Positions 1 through 12,789 are shown, counted from the stretch's first letter. The stretch: DNA of 64,000 nt from Phanerodontia chrysosporium (GCA_001910725.1 MJGA01000006.1:682001-746000), one strand, 5' to 3'. Numbers and translations: made by a program. Notes: generated by a model from the sequence alone, not told the origin.

Positions 1-667
1 GAGGCTGGACATATTCTCGACGAACAAGGCAAGAAATCACCTGCTGCCCGTGATTGAACAGGCTAACTGAACGTGACAGGATTGCAGAACAAGAGGAGGT
101 CATACAGCAATTGAGGCAGACGAGCGAGAAGCGCAATGCTCAGTACGCTTTGCTACTTGCAGGCTGTCCTCGCCCTTTCTGTGGTGCTGTGAGTCCACGA
201 CTCCTATGATAGATAGGGGCTACCGCTTCTGACAGCCTGCCTTCATTCAGGCATTGCATCTTCATTGCCTCACCTTCCAAGCACTCACCTCTTGCTGTAC
301 TCTATCCACCTTCCCCTACAACTCCTCTTCGCAAGTGCTGCCTCTCGCCTCCATTTTCGCCGTGCTGCACGTCTTCATTCACCTCAACCTGAGCGGGCAG
401 CTCCTACCACGAGGAAATCACATTCGTGCCGCGCTTACCTCAAATTCTTCAGGAATTCTTCCGCTTCCATATACGGTGCTGTTCGGACTGGCATCCATCG
501 CTCCAGTCATCGCACTTGTGCTGCGCCACACGTGGCTTGACATCTCGTGGTGGGCTGCGGCGCTGCTGATGACGTGGATAGTGTACAGCGGGCAGGACTG
601 GGTCCAACAGGAGCAAGAGGTCCTTGCCGAGCTTGAAAGGCTGCGATATGCAGCTAGGGGGGCTTGA
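1..667 (+). CDS. 3' end of a multi-pass membrane protein gene (partial)
   Basis: The last exon (about 251-667) follows a GT-AG intron at about 189-250 and reads in phase from the upstream exon, whose sequence is charged and coiled-coil-like (RIAEQEEVIQQLRQ). The last exon codes for three hydrophobic stretches, the clearest being PYTVLFGLASIAPVIALVL and a tryptophan-rich ISWWAAALLMTWIVYSG segment, and ends in an acidic helix with LAELERLRYAARGA. This suggests a membrane protein with a cytosolic coiled coil. I do not recognise the family. The start lies outside the window, and a second reading frame over 251-360 is also open, so the first membrane segment is less certain than the rest. Confidence 0.5.
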
Positions 668-1325
668 CAGTGCACTCGCAACTTACTTTGCGACGAGTAG
701 TAGGTCCCATCATCATTCTCTAGAAAACATCTCTCAATGCGGACGTAGTCTCGTAGACCTGCCGCTGATTGTACACTATACGTCTTATCACGCATTGCCG
801 AAACATGTATAACTCGCAATATCATCGCCCTTGAGCATGATCGTAAGTCAACCAGCACAAGGGTGTCATTTCTAAGGGAGAACACATCATCGTCGCTTAC
901 GTATAAGTCGCAGCGCGAAGAGCCCAGCTATCACACCTGCTAGCTGTATAGGCCTGCCGTGATCCCCAACAAGAAGAAGCGATGCAGGAGAGTGGGTGCA
1001 CGTAGCTGCTGAGCAGTCAGATCATAGTTGGACACCGTCGAGTCTACAAGTTTGGATGAATGTTTCGAGCAACTTTGCCTTCGTATCATGCGCGATCAGG
1101 CACTGGGCTTTTTCTCTTCCCAGGGCAAGTCAATCATTCCAAAAGAAAGAGACGGTCCTCAGTCCCGAGTACCAAACGCTCGGTTTATAAGCAAGGTGCG
1201 TTGCCATCCGGAGTCTGCGTCTCTTCTTTCGTTCATTCACTACACTCCTACAGAGCGTGGGCTTCGCAGGGCGTCCGATTTCGCATTGCCAGAAACTTTC
1301 TGTCTTTACCACTTGTGCTCACGGG
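668..1325. other. intergenic, no gene seen
   Basis: Only short overlapping frames without family resemblance. It holds the 3' end of the gene to the left and the presumed promoter of the GH16 gene, with a CT-rich stretch just before its ATG at 1326. Confidence 0.5.
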
Positions 1326-2654
1326 ATGAAATCCGCTCTTTTGACCCTATTTGCTGCTTCTGTTGCGCTTGCCGCCAATCTGAACCTGGTCAAGGAATAT
1401 GCTGGTAGCACCTTTCTCAACGACTGGGATTACTACGGTCATTGGGATGACCTCAACAATGGTCATGCGGTATGATAAAATCTTCTACTGACCGTCGTTT
1501 CAGGCAACGTGAGATTTGTCAGCAAGATGAACGCGACAAACCTTGCATACGTCGCGCCGTCAGGTCACGCCATCATCACCGTAGACAACACATCGTTCGT
1601 TCCTTCGAACTACCCGCGCAACTCGGTCAGCAGGGTCCTCCGTAGGCTTGCCGCAGAGAAGGCTGATGAGACTATCCGCAGGTTTGAATCAGCTCCCAGG
1701 ATTATTTTGATATCGGCACAGTCTTCGTCATCGACGCCGTTCACTTGCCCTACGGCTGCTCCGTAAGCACAGTCACGCCCACTCAGAAACGACATTGGCG
1801 CGACGGGATTGTCTCTAGGTGTGGCCAGCAATCTGGACCCAGGGCGACAACTGGCCGCACAACGGCGAAATCGACATTGTCGAAGGCGTCAACCTCATGA
1901 ACTACAACTAGATGGCACTGCACACCAACCCTAGCTGCAGTGCGGCGACCGGAACCGCCCAAACGGGTACGACTGGGAGCACTGATTGTTCGCCTGCGTC
2001 TGGATGCACTGTCGTACGCCTCTATCGCTCTTCATGTCTTGGATGCTATCCGAGACTGTCTGTAGAAGGAAAACACTCCGAATAGCTACGGCGCTGACTT
2101 CGCGAACAATGGCGGCGGCGTCTGGGCAGTGCAGTTTGACGCGTCTGGTATATTGTGAGTCGTCCGAAGTCCTCAGCACCACCAGTATACCTAGATCCCG
2201 TCCGCAGTATCTGGTTCTGGCAGGTACGCTTCAGTCCGTGATCATCGCTACGAACCGCTGACACTGATTCAACCGCAGCGCGCGGATGTCCCAGCGTCCA
2301 TCACCTCTGCGTCCTCCAGCACCGCACTCGACATCTCAAGCTTTGTTCCGCCGTCAGCAGCATACCCGTCAGGCTCTTCCTGCAACATCCCCCAGTTCTT
2401 CGGCACACAACAGCTGGTAATTGATATAACGCTTTGCGGAGACTGGTCAGTCAGCGTCCTGGCCCATTTCGGTCGAAGAAAAACTAATGCTGGGCGTGGC
2501 GTACAGGGCTGGCGCGACAGACACCTATGCAGCTACCTGTGGACATAGCACGTACAACGCATGCGTAAGTCTTTATTTTCAGCTGGCCCATTGCAGATGA
2601 GCTCATCTTTGTGTCTCCTTCTAGTACCTCACCAACGTCATCAACCACGCATAA
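1326..2654 (+). pseudogene. GH16 laminarinase-type glucanase, interrupted by an in-frame TAG
   Basis: Starts with a clear signal peptide (MKSALLTLFAASVALAANL). Exon 1 ends at 1461 and joins at 1504 to give the family sequence LNNGNVRFVSK. Downstream exons give [17 protein letters not shown], then the catalytic EIDIVE motif (ExDxxE, 1867-1884), then DFANNGGGVWAVQFD, IWFWQRADVPASI, LCGDW and a short C-terminal tail, as in secreted fungal endo-beta-1,3(4)-glucanases acting on cell-wall or plant beta-glucan. Two defects are seen. Codon 1909-1911 is TAG where the family has glutamine before MALHT, and no intron can remove it. The junction between about 1620 and 1700 cannot be joined in frame by a GT-AG intron that I could find. 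All other splice sites look sound, so decay is recent or part of the problem is sequence error. Confidence 0.7.
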
Positions 2655-2692
2655 AAACACATTGCATTAAAACCCAATCCCTGACATAAAGG

Positions 2693-5600
2693 TCAAGCGT
2701 ATAAACGCTCCAGGTAGCTCGTCAACGCGGAGAAGTCTAGTTTCCGCCGGTGTTTCAACACCATCTTCTGTCCATGATATCCTTTGATCTCTCGCCAATC
2801 GGTTGGTAGCCAGCATAACCTAGTCCGCTTGGAAGGTGTTATGGAGATGATCCAGCCGTCATCGATGCAGTACATAGGCCATGCACGACATGGTGGCCAG
2901 GGAGGAGAAGTGGCGGATCCCTGTGAACTCCGACGAAGAGGGGCCCAAAGGCGTATGACTCGTCCGTTCTCGTTGACTATAAGGCTTGAGCCGTCGGCAG
3001 ATAAGCGAATATGGTGGTACCAGTCATGCTCTTCTAGCACGAGGAGAGCTCCATGCGTCTCGACATCCCAGAAATATAATGCCCCGTCGTCACAGGATGT
3101 TACGACGATATCCGCCGTAGGAGTGAATGCAACAGATAACACTGGTTGACTATTCCTCGAAAGCTTCTGTAGCAAATTGCCTTCCAGGTTCGACACATGA
3201 ATTTGACCGTCCTCGTCGCCTGACACTACACGGGTTGTGTCGGATGAGAAGGCGACTGAGAAAACAGGCGCAGTGTGTCCTCTGTATCTAGTCTGAGACT
3301 GTCCGCTGGTCGCGTTGTGGATGATGACAGTGTTGTCCGCAGAGCCGGTCACGACGCGTTCGCGGTCGAGGGAGAAGGCCACGCAGAGCACGGGACCGTC
3401 ATGTCCTGGAAATTCGCGCACGGGTCTTCCCTCTACGACGTCCCACATCCATGCAGAATTCTTCGGCCATGCGGATTGTGTGTCCGACTGTTTCAGCACA
3501 GCAGGGACAGAGCCAGAGACGAGGTATCGACTGTCTTGCGAAAACATCATGGATGAGGAAAAGCCGCCAAAGCAGTGGGGCATATAACCCAGGACAGCAC
3601 TCCACATGAGCATGCTCGCTGGACGAGGATGCGCTCCTTCGCGGTACCAGCTACCCAACTCGCCAGGCTCCCGCATGTGGTGACAGATCCCCGCAAATTG
3701 GACGCGGCGGGCGCCGGATGCGGCGTCCCAAATCTCCATCTTCTCGCACTCTTGCCACGTAGAGGCCGTGAGGATGACAGTACCATCTGGAGAAAACGCC
3801 GCACAACGAGGGCCCATGGCAACGTGCAGGGGCTCGTATACGCGGTCCCAGTTATCGGTCTTCTCTACCTCGACCTCCAATTAACGCAAACCTCCAGGAC
3901 GCGGCTACCGTCGTGGGAGAAAACTGACGAAACGCAGTCGAAAGAGGGCCGATCGGAGGGGCTCAGCCTGTGTCCATTGTATCCCGTGTACTCTGGTTGC
4001 GCAACATTGGCCGCGTGCTGCTCCGCGCTCCATAGCCGAATGGTGCCGTCCCACGAGCCGGATACGATACGAGTGCTGTCCGGACTGAAGGCAACGCAGC
4101 GTACCGTGTCCCTATGACCAGCGAACATCTGCCGGAGCTCACCACGCTCCACGTCGAGCACGACGACAGTATTGTCATGCGAATCACAGGTGAACACGTC
4201 CCCATTCTCTGAGATATCCATGCAGTTGACACTGATATGCGGCCATCCTGACGGCTTCAACCTGCGTAGATATTTGAGAGCCTTGACGTCCCAGGCTGCC
4301 AATTGCCCGACAAATCCGTAGCTTGGGCCTGTCAGAAGCTCGGAGCTGTCCGGCGTGAAGGCAAGCGTATACTTGGTGATTCCCCTCGGCTTCAGATTAC
4401 GACGGGTGTAGGGAGGGCGTAGATTCCAAACGAAGATCTCCTTAGATGAGCTCGACGCCATCCATTGACCGTCCGGGGAGACTGTGACACAATGAACCCC
4501 ATCCTGATGCTCCATTAGCGTGGCCAAACACGTTCCTTTGCGAGCGTCCCATATCCTGACGGAGTGGTCGTCCGAGCCGGAGATAATACGATGGCCATCA
4601 GGCGTGAAGACTGCACAGTGTACAGCACGAGTATGGCCTTCGAAGGTGCGGATGAGCACGCCGGACACGGGATCCCAGATCTGGACTGTCCCGTTGATGT
4701 GCGCGGAAACGACACGAGTGCCATCCCGAGAATATCGAGCAGTGGTGAAGAAGGACCCAATCCCGCGTCCAGGTACCGCCAAGAGCAAGGTGCATGTTAG
4801 CGCGTCCCAGAAGCGCATCATGTTGTCCCGTCCGCATGAGACAATCGTTTTGCCGTCAGGTGAAAAGTCCACGTCTTCAAGCCACTTGCCCTCGTGCGCA
4901 GTTACCGTAGCCAGGGAGGCACTCCACAAGGCAGGTACTCCCCCAAGGACTCGGACAGAGGTCTCCGGCGAGCACTCGCTGGAATAGGGATCTCGCGCAA
5001 ATGAAGTCTCTTTTGGCACAAATGGGAGGATGGAATGGTAAAGTTGCAGCGCCGAACTGCTGATGGCAGGGAAGAAACCGATGATAAGGCGTTCACAGTC
5101 ATTCAGGAGAAGAGCTATCTTGCGAGCTCGTGAATTGCCGGACTGCTACGCATGAATGAACATGGCGACAACCTCTTTCAACCTGATCGTGCACTCACAA
5201 GTAGGATGCCCTGAGCCTCATTAAGACTCGGTATGACGTCCCGAAGCACGCCAAGCAGACTACAAGCCTCGATCCAATGAAGTAGCCTCTTCTGTGCGAA
5301 ACCCAACAGGGCCCCAAGAATATGGTCCGACAGGGCACCGTGTGATAAATGTGTAGTCCAATGTCGGCAAGCGTACCTGAGAGATGGGGGTATGGCCTGC
5401 TCGATGCGTTTTGGAAGATCGGGAATCTCACAGTTGAGAAGGGAAGGATCCCTGATGTCGCAGATATCTCTTCTCAGGTCGCGCAAAGCATGCAAACATC
5501 CGTAAAGAAGTAGCGTGTGCTGCTGCCGAGAGTCGACCACGAACGACCGGCTCGTGCAACGGCTGGGATCGAGGAGAAATTCCGCGAATGTGGGGTGAAT

Positions 5601-7703
5601 AATACTCACGTTCGAGGAAGAGTCCTCGAACGCCGGAACGACAATGACGGAATGCAGGCCGTTCAAGGAATTGTACACTGCCTCAGCGGATAGTCCGACG
5701 AGTCGAGCGAGGCCCGGACAGGAAGTTGATCCTTGATGACGACGATAGAGCCAGAACGGACTTGATCCTACCAGATAGACCCTTGGAGATGCTAGGAAAC
5801 GCTGTGTCAAGTAGCTGCTGGTAGAGATGATCCAACAATTGGTGCGCTCCGCGCGAGCCTGTGGCCGAGGTGAGAGCCTTGAGTTGTCCGATCGGATCGT
5901 TGTAGTTTTCGTCCTCAATAAATCTGACTGCGGTCGCAGCAAAGATGAATAAGCCATTGGCCATGTCGCTCAGCGTCTGCACATCGGCCTGGCTAGGCCA
6001 GGACTGGGGCAGCCTGAAGCGCCTGCGTGTCTCCGAGAGCGACGTCCTCAGGTAACGGCTGATATCCTCGGTGACCGACTGCAAGGCTACTTCATGCAGA
6101 AGCAGCCGCCCGTGTGCATTGCGATAGTCGGGAGTGTCGAAGCTTGTGACGATGTGTCTCTCCGGACGGCTGGTAAGAAAAAAGCGGAGTGGATACACGT
6201 TTTCCGCGTGCTTCAGCAAAGTAGACAGGACCGCAGATGTGACTTGGGCGTCGTGGCATTCGTCCAGGGCATCTATTACCACGATACATCCTGGGAAACG
6301 ACCACGTAGTTCTGTTATGGGCTGTAGGATGAGGTGCTCGAATTGCCGAGATACGCTGGAGTACACCAGGAGCGGATCCTTCTTCAGCTCGTCCGCCACT
6401 TTGTCTCTGAACGGCTGGAAGAATAGTCCCAGTTGGAAGGCGATGGTGGTAAAGATCATCGAAGGGCTGCTGCAGTCGCTGTCTGACCGTGAACAAAAGA
6501 AGCTCGCGCCAAGGACGCCTTGGACGTGGCATCGCTCAGCGACCGTGTAAGCGATAGTCGTCTTGCCAGTACCGGCCAGGCCATTGACCCAGAAAATCGC
6601 AGGTTGGTCGCTGGTAGTGGAGTCAAAGGTGGCGCGAGTCATACCGTGGCGCCCGGCAAGGCTGAGTTGCGCCCACGAGTAGATACTCTCCAGCGTCCTG
6701 GTCCGGGTGCCCTCAAGGCAAGCTATACGCTCGGGGCGACAATCAAAGCGTGCGGATACTGCGTAGGGCGGCACCGTTGGACCTAATGGCATACATCAGA
6801 TTGGCGATCATACTTCATCTGGCATATAGTACCTTCTGGACGAGATAGCATTCTCAGACGCTGACGACAACATTAGGTCAAGGCATGCTTGGACAATCAA
6901 CAAAATCTTACTTGAATGTCGTCTTGAATTACGTCTAGCTTTCTCGTGACACTCTGGTATCTCTCCTTGGAAGCGCGGGCTTGGTCCTACAAACGTTCGA
7001 ACAAAGTCAGCGCAAATGGGTTTAATTGGTAGCCATTCTCGACACACATCCAGTGCGTATTCGATTGCTAGAGTGCTCTCCACCTACCAATTCACGCTCA
7101 ACTCGTCAACAACCGCAAGCGGACAGATAATGAAGAGCCGCACCATAAAACTCTGTATAGACCATGATAGCTTCTGAACATAGCTGGAAATCTTTTCCGC
7201 TTCTTCGTCTGCTTTCAAGATCCGTACGAGCTTGTTTCGCGATTTGAGATCCGCCGCATCGTCGCTGATAGCTTTCCACGAGCTATGGAGGAATGAGCAC
7301 GACTAGGGTACCTGTAGGCAGCAGATAGAGCTCACGATAGCAGTCGGTCGATCCTGGCCTGCATGGGAGCCGTGATCCGGGAGCCATGCAGCTCCGAACA
7401 GTTCTTCACCATTGCAGTCAGATCCTCGATCTTCTTCGTTAAACACTCGACTTCTCCACTGTTTCCATGTGCTTTCTGGCGCAGCGGCGTAAGTGCACAA
7501 CTTCGTTCACGGGCTATGCACAAGCCTACCTGCATCATCGCGAGGAGCGTCGACAAGCAGGCAATCCCGTGCTGTAAGCCTGGGACCCCGAGGCTGCCTG
7601 CAACGCCGCGAAACGCGTCCAACGCGTGCTGCAGCCCGGCGACGGCGACGTAAGCGGCATCCTTGCCCTCGTTGCTTCGCAACTTCTGTTTGAGACTACG
7701 CAT
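2693..7703 (-). CDS. NACHT-WD40 STAND protein (fungal NLR-like)
   Basis: Start chosen at the ATG at 7701-7703. A helical N-terminal domain (about 200 residues over several small exons) precedes a NACHT NTPase with Walker A GLAGTGKTT and Walker B IVVIDALDEC, then a helical arm, then two blocks of about seven WD40 repeats each, running to TGA at 2693. Fungal members are tripartite sensors linked to non-self recognition and programmed cell death; the WD propellers bind the ligand. The WD blocks join through a 44-nt intron at 3865-3908. At 5732-5771 a conserved stretch (RIKSVL...IVVIKDQLPV) can be read only with two one-base gains, yet the same 40 bases can be removed as a GT-AG intron that restores frame. 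Whether the gene is functional depends on that point. Confidence 0.85.
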
Positions 7704-8231
7704 ACGTGTCAGTAGTGAAGTCGGTGGTGCGGTGGTGGTCAGCGAAAGGGTGTATCTCACAGGTGCACGGCCTAGTCAGGGCCAGGAACGTATACTGCTC
7801 CCTTGACTGGGCTCGTGCCAAGAGACATGGGCTTGGCAGGCGACAAGTCGCGGCGGTGCTGATTGAGTGGTCTTGGGGGCTGTGAGCGTCCAGAGAGGAC
7901 ATGAGAGCCCGAGAGCATGCGGTTGCCTATCGCCTCGACGATAATGGTGTTGCGTCTCGTATGACCAGTCTTGTGTGTGTCACTGGCAGAAGAGAAAAGG
8001 CAGAACATCTGCATCAGTAGTCTGGCGCGCGGCGCTAGGGCAGACGCCCAAAGCGCACAGACTGTTAACTTACACGCAGGCAAGGGAAGACGGTTTGGGA
8101 GCATGTCGCCACGGAAAGGACCGCCGTGGTCTAAAGTACGGAGACAGATGGATAATGTACAAAAATGTCCTATGTATACAAGGTGGAGGCGATACATGAT
8201 GATCGTAACAAGACATACATCAACATTCCGT
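7704..8231. other. intergenic between NLR start and 7TM gene end
   Basis: Both flanking genes are on the minus strand, so this holds the NLR promoter and the 3' UTR of the 7TM gene. Open frames here do not join either gene in phase. Confidence 0.5.
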
Positions 8232-9886
8232 TCAGAAGCCCCATGTCGAGATCGTATCCCGCTTGCGCTCCCTATGCTTGCGTTCCGGGATCCTGGTGAA
8301 CGCCTCCTCGGGACGCCTGATAATCTGCACCGTGCTCGTGCTCTGCTTGGAGTCGTGGCGCTCCTTCGCGCCGAGCGTCTGGCTGCTCTGGCCAAGCGTG
8401 TACGTCGACGACAGCGACGGCAGTGCGCCTTCCGTGTCGAACCGGCGGTGGTGCAGCGTCAGGCTGTCATGTGGCAGCCTGTGGTCTTCCTCTGTGCCGG
8501 CGCGCCGGCGCCAGAAGGCCCAAGCGCGGAGAACGCTCTGCGAGCTCGTCAGTGGAACACATGGCTGTGCAGCGGCAAGTGACTTTACCATCTGAGATGC
8601 AAATACGAGGAAGAGGAACATTCCCACTACAAGCGACGTCAGCATGCTGCGAGGGGGGAGAATTGGGAATGTCTACCTGAGGCGGCAAGCATGTCGGGTA
8701 CGGCACCGATGGGGGCCCAAATTGATACGAGGCTGACCCTACAAAGGAACCAATGAATGAGGGCAAACCTCCGGCTGAGCTCATATAACTTACACCGTTG
8801 ATGCAAACGCAAAGCATGTGAAAAGCGTTACGCGGATGGTGAACGCAAGATTGTCGTCTGTGAGGTGTCCACCATTTCGGAGAAGTCTCCACCATCTTGC
8901 CGCGGATACCGCGACATAGCCTTGTGGAAAAGTTAGGATGATCCTTCTTCGGCAGTCCTTGTAACTCACCCTCAATACCCATGGCGGTCGCGCAGAGCAA
9001 CATGGAGATGACGGCGACGGCGTCCGAACTGACAAAAGTGGTGAGGATGTGCTAGGATCTACGATAGGGGTGCTAAACTCACAATGCTGGCCAGTCGAGA
9101 GAACAGTAGAAGTATCGTTGGGATCGATCGACTTCATCTGGATGTTGAAGCGCAATCTGAATCGTTCGTCAGTATAGGAATTGGCCGTGACAGGCCAGAG
9201 ACTTGCGTTTACTCCAATGGCAACGAAAAGTCCGAATACAACGAATGGCAGGATACAGAACTGCACAAACGGAACGTCAGATTGGTGACGCTTCATAGCG
9301 AGCCGAGAGACGCGCCATTATTAACCTAATAAGCTCCTTGCGAGTTCGAGGCGCATTTTAACACCCATGTCAGGGTCATCGTAGGTTCGTGCAACAAAAT
9401 AAGCGAGTACAACGAGCGCTGTGGAAGTCCTATGATTGAATAAGCACGATGCTTCTGTGTTAGGACGTGAAGGGTGACGTACATGGGAGGGACCGCTTCG
9501 AGTAATGCAGCTTGCGCGGTACACAGTCCTTTTCCTGGCTCAGGGCCCTTGTGTTCGCCCACATAGAAACTAAAGCCATCAGACTTCACCTGATTGCCAG
9601 AAGTTGAACAACCTACAGAAGCGTAGAGCACACCCCGGATACAATCCATGTTAGGCAAAGGACTATGAGAGCTGGTATCCTCCGCACGGTCTTGGCAAAG
9701 AGAAGTGTTGCAGTGAGGATGGGAAGGGCGATGTGTCCCGCAGCAATTTGGAAGAAGAGCCAGGCAGCAAGGTCCGTCGATGCGCTTTGTCCTAGCTCAT
9801 CTTGGGTCACGCCTACGACGTGCAAGGTACGTAAAGAAAAGGGAAGCGGTAAGAGTGGCGGAACACGTACGCTTGAGATTGAGCAT
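8232..9886 (-). CDS. seven-TM membrane protein of an Agaricomycete family
   Basis: Start at the ATG 9884-9886 (MLNLK), which splices in phase 1 to RVTQDELGQSAS. Further exons give LAAWLFFQIAAGHIALPILTATLLF, FYVGEHKGPEPGKGLC, TSTALVVLAYFVARTY, LPFVVFGLFVAIG, VAVISMLLCATAMGIE, VSLVSIWAPIGAVPDMLAAS and VGMFLFLVFASQ, about seven hydrophobic segments. A long hydrophilic tail carries WRRR and many Ser/Thr, ending at TGA 8232. The pattern matches a family of mushroom membrane proteins of unknown role that are sometimes compared with receptors; no ligand can be inferred. One junction (about 9245-9300) does not join in phase with the visible GT-AG pair, perhaps from a missing base. Confidence 0.7.
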
Positions 9887-10461
9887 TGCTGAGTAATTTC
9901 AGCAGAGCGCGAGGAGCAAGTCCAACGGGTTGAACAGAGACAAGGGAGATGCTGCGCTTCTCGTCAGCGGAAAGCGGTTTTGAACACAATGGACCCAACA
10001 AACGTGTTCGGGCATGCGGATTTAATGAAAGCTCTCCAGTGACGTTCGGCACCGCCCGCAGGAGCTGAGCAAACATGGAGATGGCAAAGGGAGCTGTGTC
10101 ATGTCTTCCGGACATGCTGCTCGTTCAAGGCGGGCTGTTCTGACGCGCCGAGTTGGAGACTTGAGAGGGCCCCCTATGGCGCGTGGGCGACTACGCGAAG
10201 ACCACGCCGCCGCCATGAGTTGTGTCGCTTGAAGCTTTTGTCGTGATCCGCACGTCCTTGTCGCGGAGCTGCGATAACAAGGTACCCATCTACGTTCGTT
10301 TTTGGCAAGAAGTTGAACAGTGATTGCGGTCACAAGTTGGACATTCCCACGGCTTTGTGGCGTTTCTTGGTCCCAAAGTTGTCCCGAATGAGCAATGACT
10401 CAGTCGCCTTTCTAACACCCACCACACCGCTCCTGCTCCTGCTCCTAGACCTTCTCTGGCC
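9887..10461. other. divergent promoter region
   Basis: Lies between the start of the minus-strand 7TM gene and the plus-strand ATG at 10462. A CTCCTGCTCCTGCTCCT tract just before 10462 is the only notable sequence. Confidence 0.4.
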
Positions 10462-11530
10462 ATGGCGACGTACTATCGACCACCACCACTCAGGACCTCC
10501 GCAAACGTAGCACAGCAGCCTGAGGATAACCCGCTGTCGCACACGTACGGGCCGTCCCAAGAGGTTCCAGACCAATCCATCTACATCTTCCCGGTTCCGC
10601 CTACCATTCCCTCGAGCCCGGAGGCTCCTCGGTCTTCTCTGTGCCCTCCGACTTTACCGAGGAGTTAACCATAAGCTCTGTCGGGCGTTCGCGCCACAGC
10701 AGCATCAGCTCGCAGTTCACGGACAGGTCAAGGAGCCATGACGGGTCAAGGACGCAGCTGTCGTTCGTCGACGAAGATGCAGAGGCGGTGTTCAGTCCGA
10801 TGGTGGACATGGGATCGGATCCGGAGGTGGAGGTGTGGGAGTGGACTGAGACAGAAGCAGGCGACGATCTCTCGCCAACAGATGCGTCCTGGTGTTTCGA
10901 AGCAAGTGGATCGTCGGGCACGCTTCCTAGTCGGCAATACCACCTCGCGAGGCATACTGACACGTCAAGAACGATGTCGCGGCACGACTATAGGAGTATA
11001 CGCCCACAACTGCCATACATGCGGTCACGAACGCACTCCAGCCTTAGTGCACACTCCTCAGATAGATATACTCCTCACCCCCGCACCAAGGTCCCTCTAC
11101 TCTCGTTCTTCGCATCTATTCTCTCACTGGATCTCGATGACCCTGCGCTTCGTCTTCTTCAGCACTCTGCACCGGACTCTGTTCTTTTCCCGGGCCAGCC
11201 GGGCTCTTGCACGACGAGCACGTACCATCCTCGACCGCACATAGGTCGGACGCGTTTGAAGACGAAAGCGCCTCATCAGAGCTAGACGAGCCACACGGAG
11301 TGCTACGCCTCCTCTCTGAAGACTCTGCTACAGAGAGCTTGCGAGAGGGTCTCGCGACGATATACGACTCACCGTTGCCGAATCCCTTCATGCTTCCAGG
11401 CTGGAGTTCCTTGACAAGCCTGTATCGATTCGTCGGGACGTATGGACCAACGGAGGGCAAGCGTGGAGGGAGCTCGGAGGGTCAGACGTGTCTCGAGATG
11501 CGAAGTCATGAAGCTCGGCTGTCTCTCTGA
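10462..11530 (+). CDS. uncharacterised serine-rich protein
   Basis: ATG at 10462 (MATYYRPPPLRTS) opens a proline-rich N-terminus. From about 10600 a second frame carries a long acidic and serine-rich stretch (SVFSVPSDFTEEL, SFVDEDAEAVFSP, VEVWEWTETEAGDD). A hydrophobic SFFASILSLDLDDPALRLL follows near 11100, then a third frame reads EDESASSELDEPHGVLRLLSED to a stop at 11528. The frames must be joined by introns or by indels. The only GT-AG pair that keeps phase between the last two blocks is 23 nt (11221-11243), too short for normal splicing. No domain is recognised; the composition suggests a largely disordered regulatory protein. Confidence 0.45.
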
Positions 11531-11774
11531 TCCTGGACTCTGCTATCGCAATGCTCTGCTCGCCGCATTAGTGTCATCTCGTAACTTATTGCTGCATCCA
11601 CTTCGCTCTCCACTCACTACAATGTGAATAGAAGCTTGTAACAAGTTCCGTTAATCTGTACCATACTCACGTCGCATTGGCATCTGCAATACAACACATC
11701 ATGAACTTCGCTCACGCAGATCTGTGCTGTGTCGCTGGACGCCCACTGAGCGCTAGCCCGAGAACTCGACCGCC

Positions 11775-12789
11775 ATGTCGGATTTATCTTCAGCTCCGAC
11801 GACAACATGTTTAGAGCAGATCCAAGAAACATATAAGACTCTTCGAGATCTTCCAGCATGCAGGAAAATTGCGTCACGGAAACTGCAGACGCTGTCGCTC
11901 GACCTCGCTTTGGTGGCCCTCGGGGTTCGGTAGGTGCTCTGTCAATCACGGAAGGCAGATTGTCCCGCTCATGCGCCCAGTACGAGTTACCTATTCGACA
12001 TTTTTTCACTCGAAAACCGGCTCTCGCCTCTACAGGTCTTTGATCAAGTCGTTCAGGACCTGCGGGAGGTGCGCTTCCCGTCAAATACCGCCTGCGTTTG
12101 CTCTGACTTGCTCCCCTACTCCTGCCCAGACGCTTCCATCCTTCCGGGATGTAGTCATCCTGACGGATCCGACTCCTCGGATTACTTCTTTCTGAATGTT
12201 CCTCTGTTTCTACGGAGACTGGAACAAGAAGATTATCCGGTTTTCCTGTCCCTCGCAGGCCAGGCGGCGACGCTCGCAAGTCCATCCGTCCCTTGCACTG
12301 TTGTTCGCTGACACCCGTTCTTATACTCCAGTTACCAGCTATGCCGCAAAGTGTGAGAAACAGCCTAGATGCTCTACGGAGACGTTGCAAAGCAGCCGTT
12401 TTAGCGACGGAAGATGGCCGCCCTCAATAACCGTGGAGGCACTAGGACCTGGAGACTCGCCCACGGACGTGGTGCCTCTTGCAGGTGTATTGCTCGAGTA
12501 CCCCGTGGCGTACGTCCCAGCGGCGGCACACGCGGGGCCGTTCCTCAGCAACGTCGATTTAGAGGTGTTCACTTGCTCTCTGTGGCCTCCCGGTGTCACT
12601 ACAGACAAGAAGTCGGTAGAGTCCCATACGCTGTTGCAGTTCTCCTGCCCAAGCATTCTCGTCGACAAGGTCAACGACATCTCAGAAGGCTTACGTCGGA
12701 AGTTCAGCACTCGACTGGTAGCAGCTGGGTTACCGCACATACTGGATATCACCCATCGCACAGAGCGGCTCGATCGGGTTGCCCTGTGA
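11775..12789 (+). CDS. uncharacterised protein, possibly DUF4504/C1orf74-like
   Basis: ATG at 11775 (MSDLSSAPTTTCLEQIQ). Exon 1 splices across about 51 nt in phase to TSYLFDIFSLENRLSPLQ and VPLFLRRLEQEDYPVFLSL. A 32-nt intron near 12300 leads to SLDALRRRCKAAVLATEDG, and a last block carries VPLAGVLLEYPVAYVP and LLQFSCPSILVD before the stop at 12787. The last two blocks are in different frames, and one missing base near 12413-12430 would join them. The block order recalls the DUF4504/C1orf74 family, but this is from memory and weak. Function unknown. Confidence 0.5.

Noticed and set aside
3865..3908. Apparent frameshift or 17-bp insertion between the two WD40 blocks of the NLR-like gene
   Set aside because: A GT-AG interval of 44 nt joins the blocks in phase 1, so an ordinary short intron explains it.
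7772..8395. 207-codon arginine-rich minus frame
   Set aside because: It overlaps the well-supported last exon of the 7TM gene in another frame and has no splice partner in phase with the NLR start.
11617..12390. 257-codon frame on the minus strand
   Set aside because: It is antisense to the plus-strand gene at 11775-12789, which has an ATG, in-phase GT-AG introns and protein-like composition; the minus frame has none of these.
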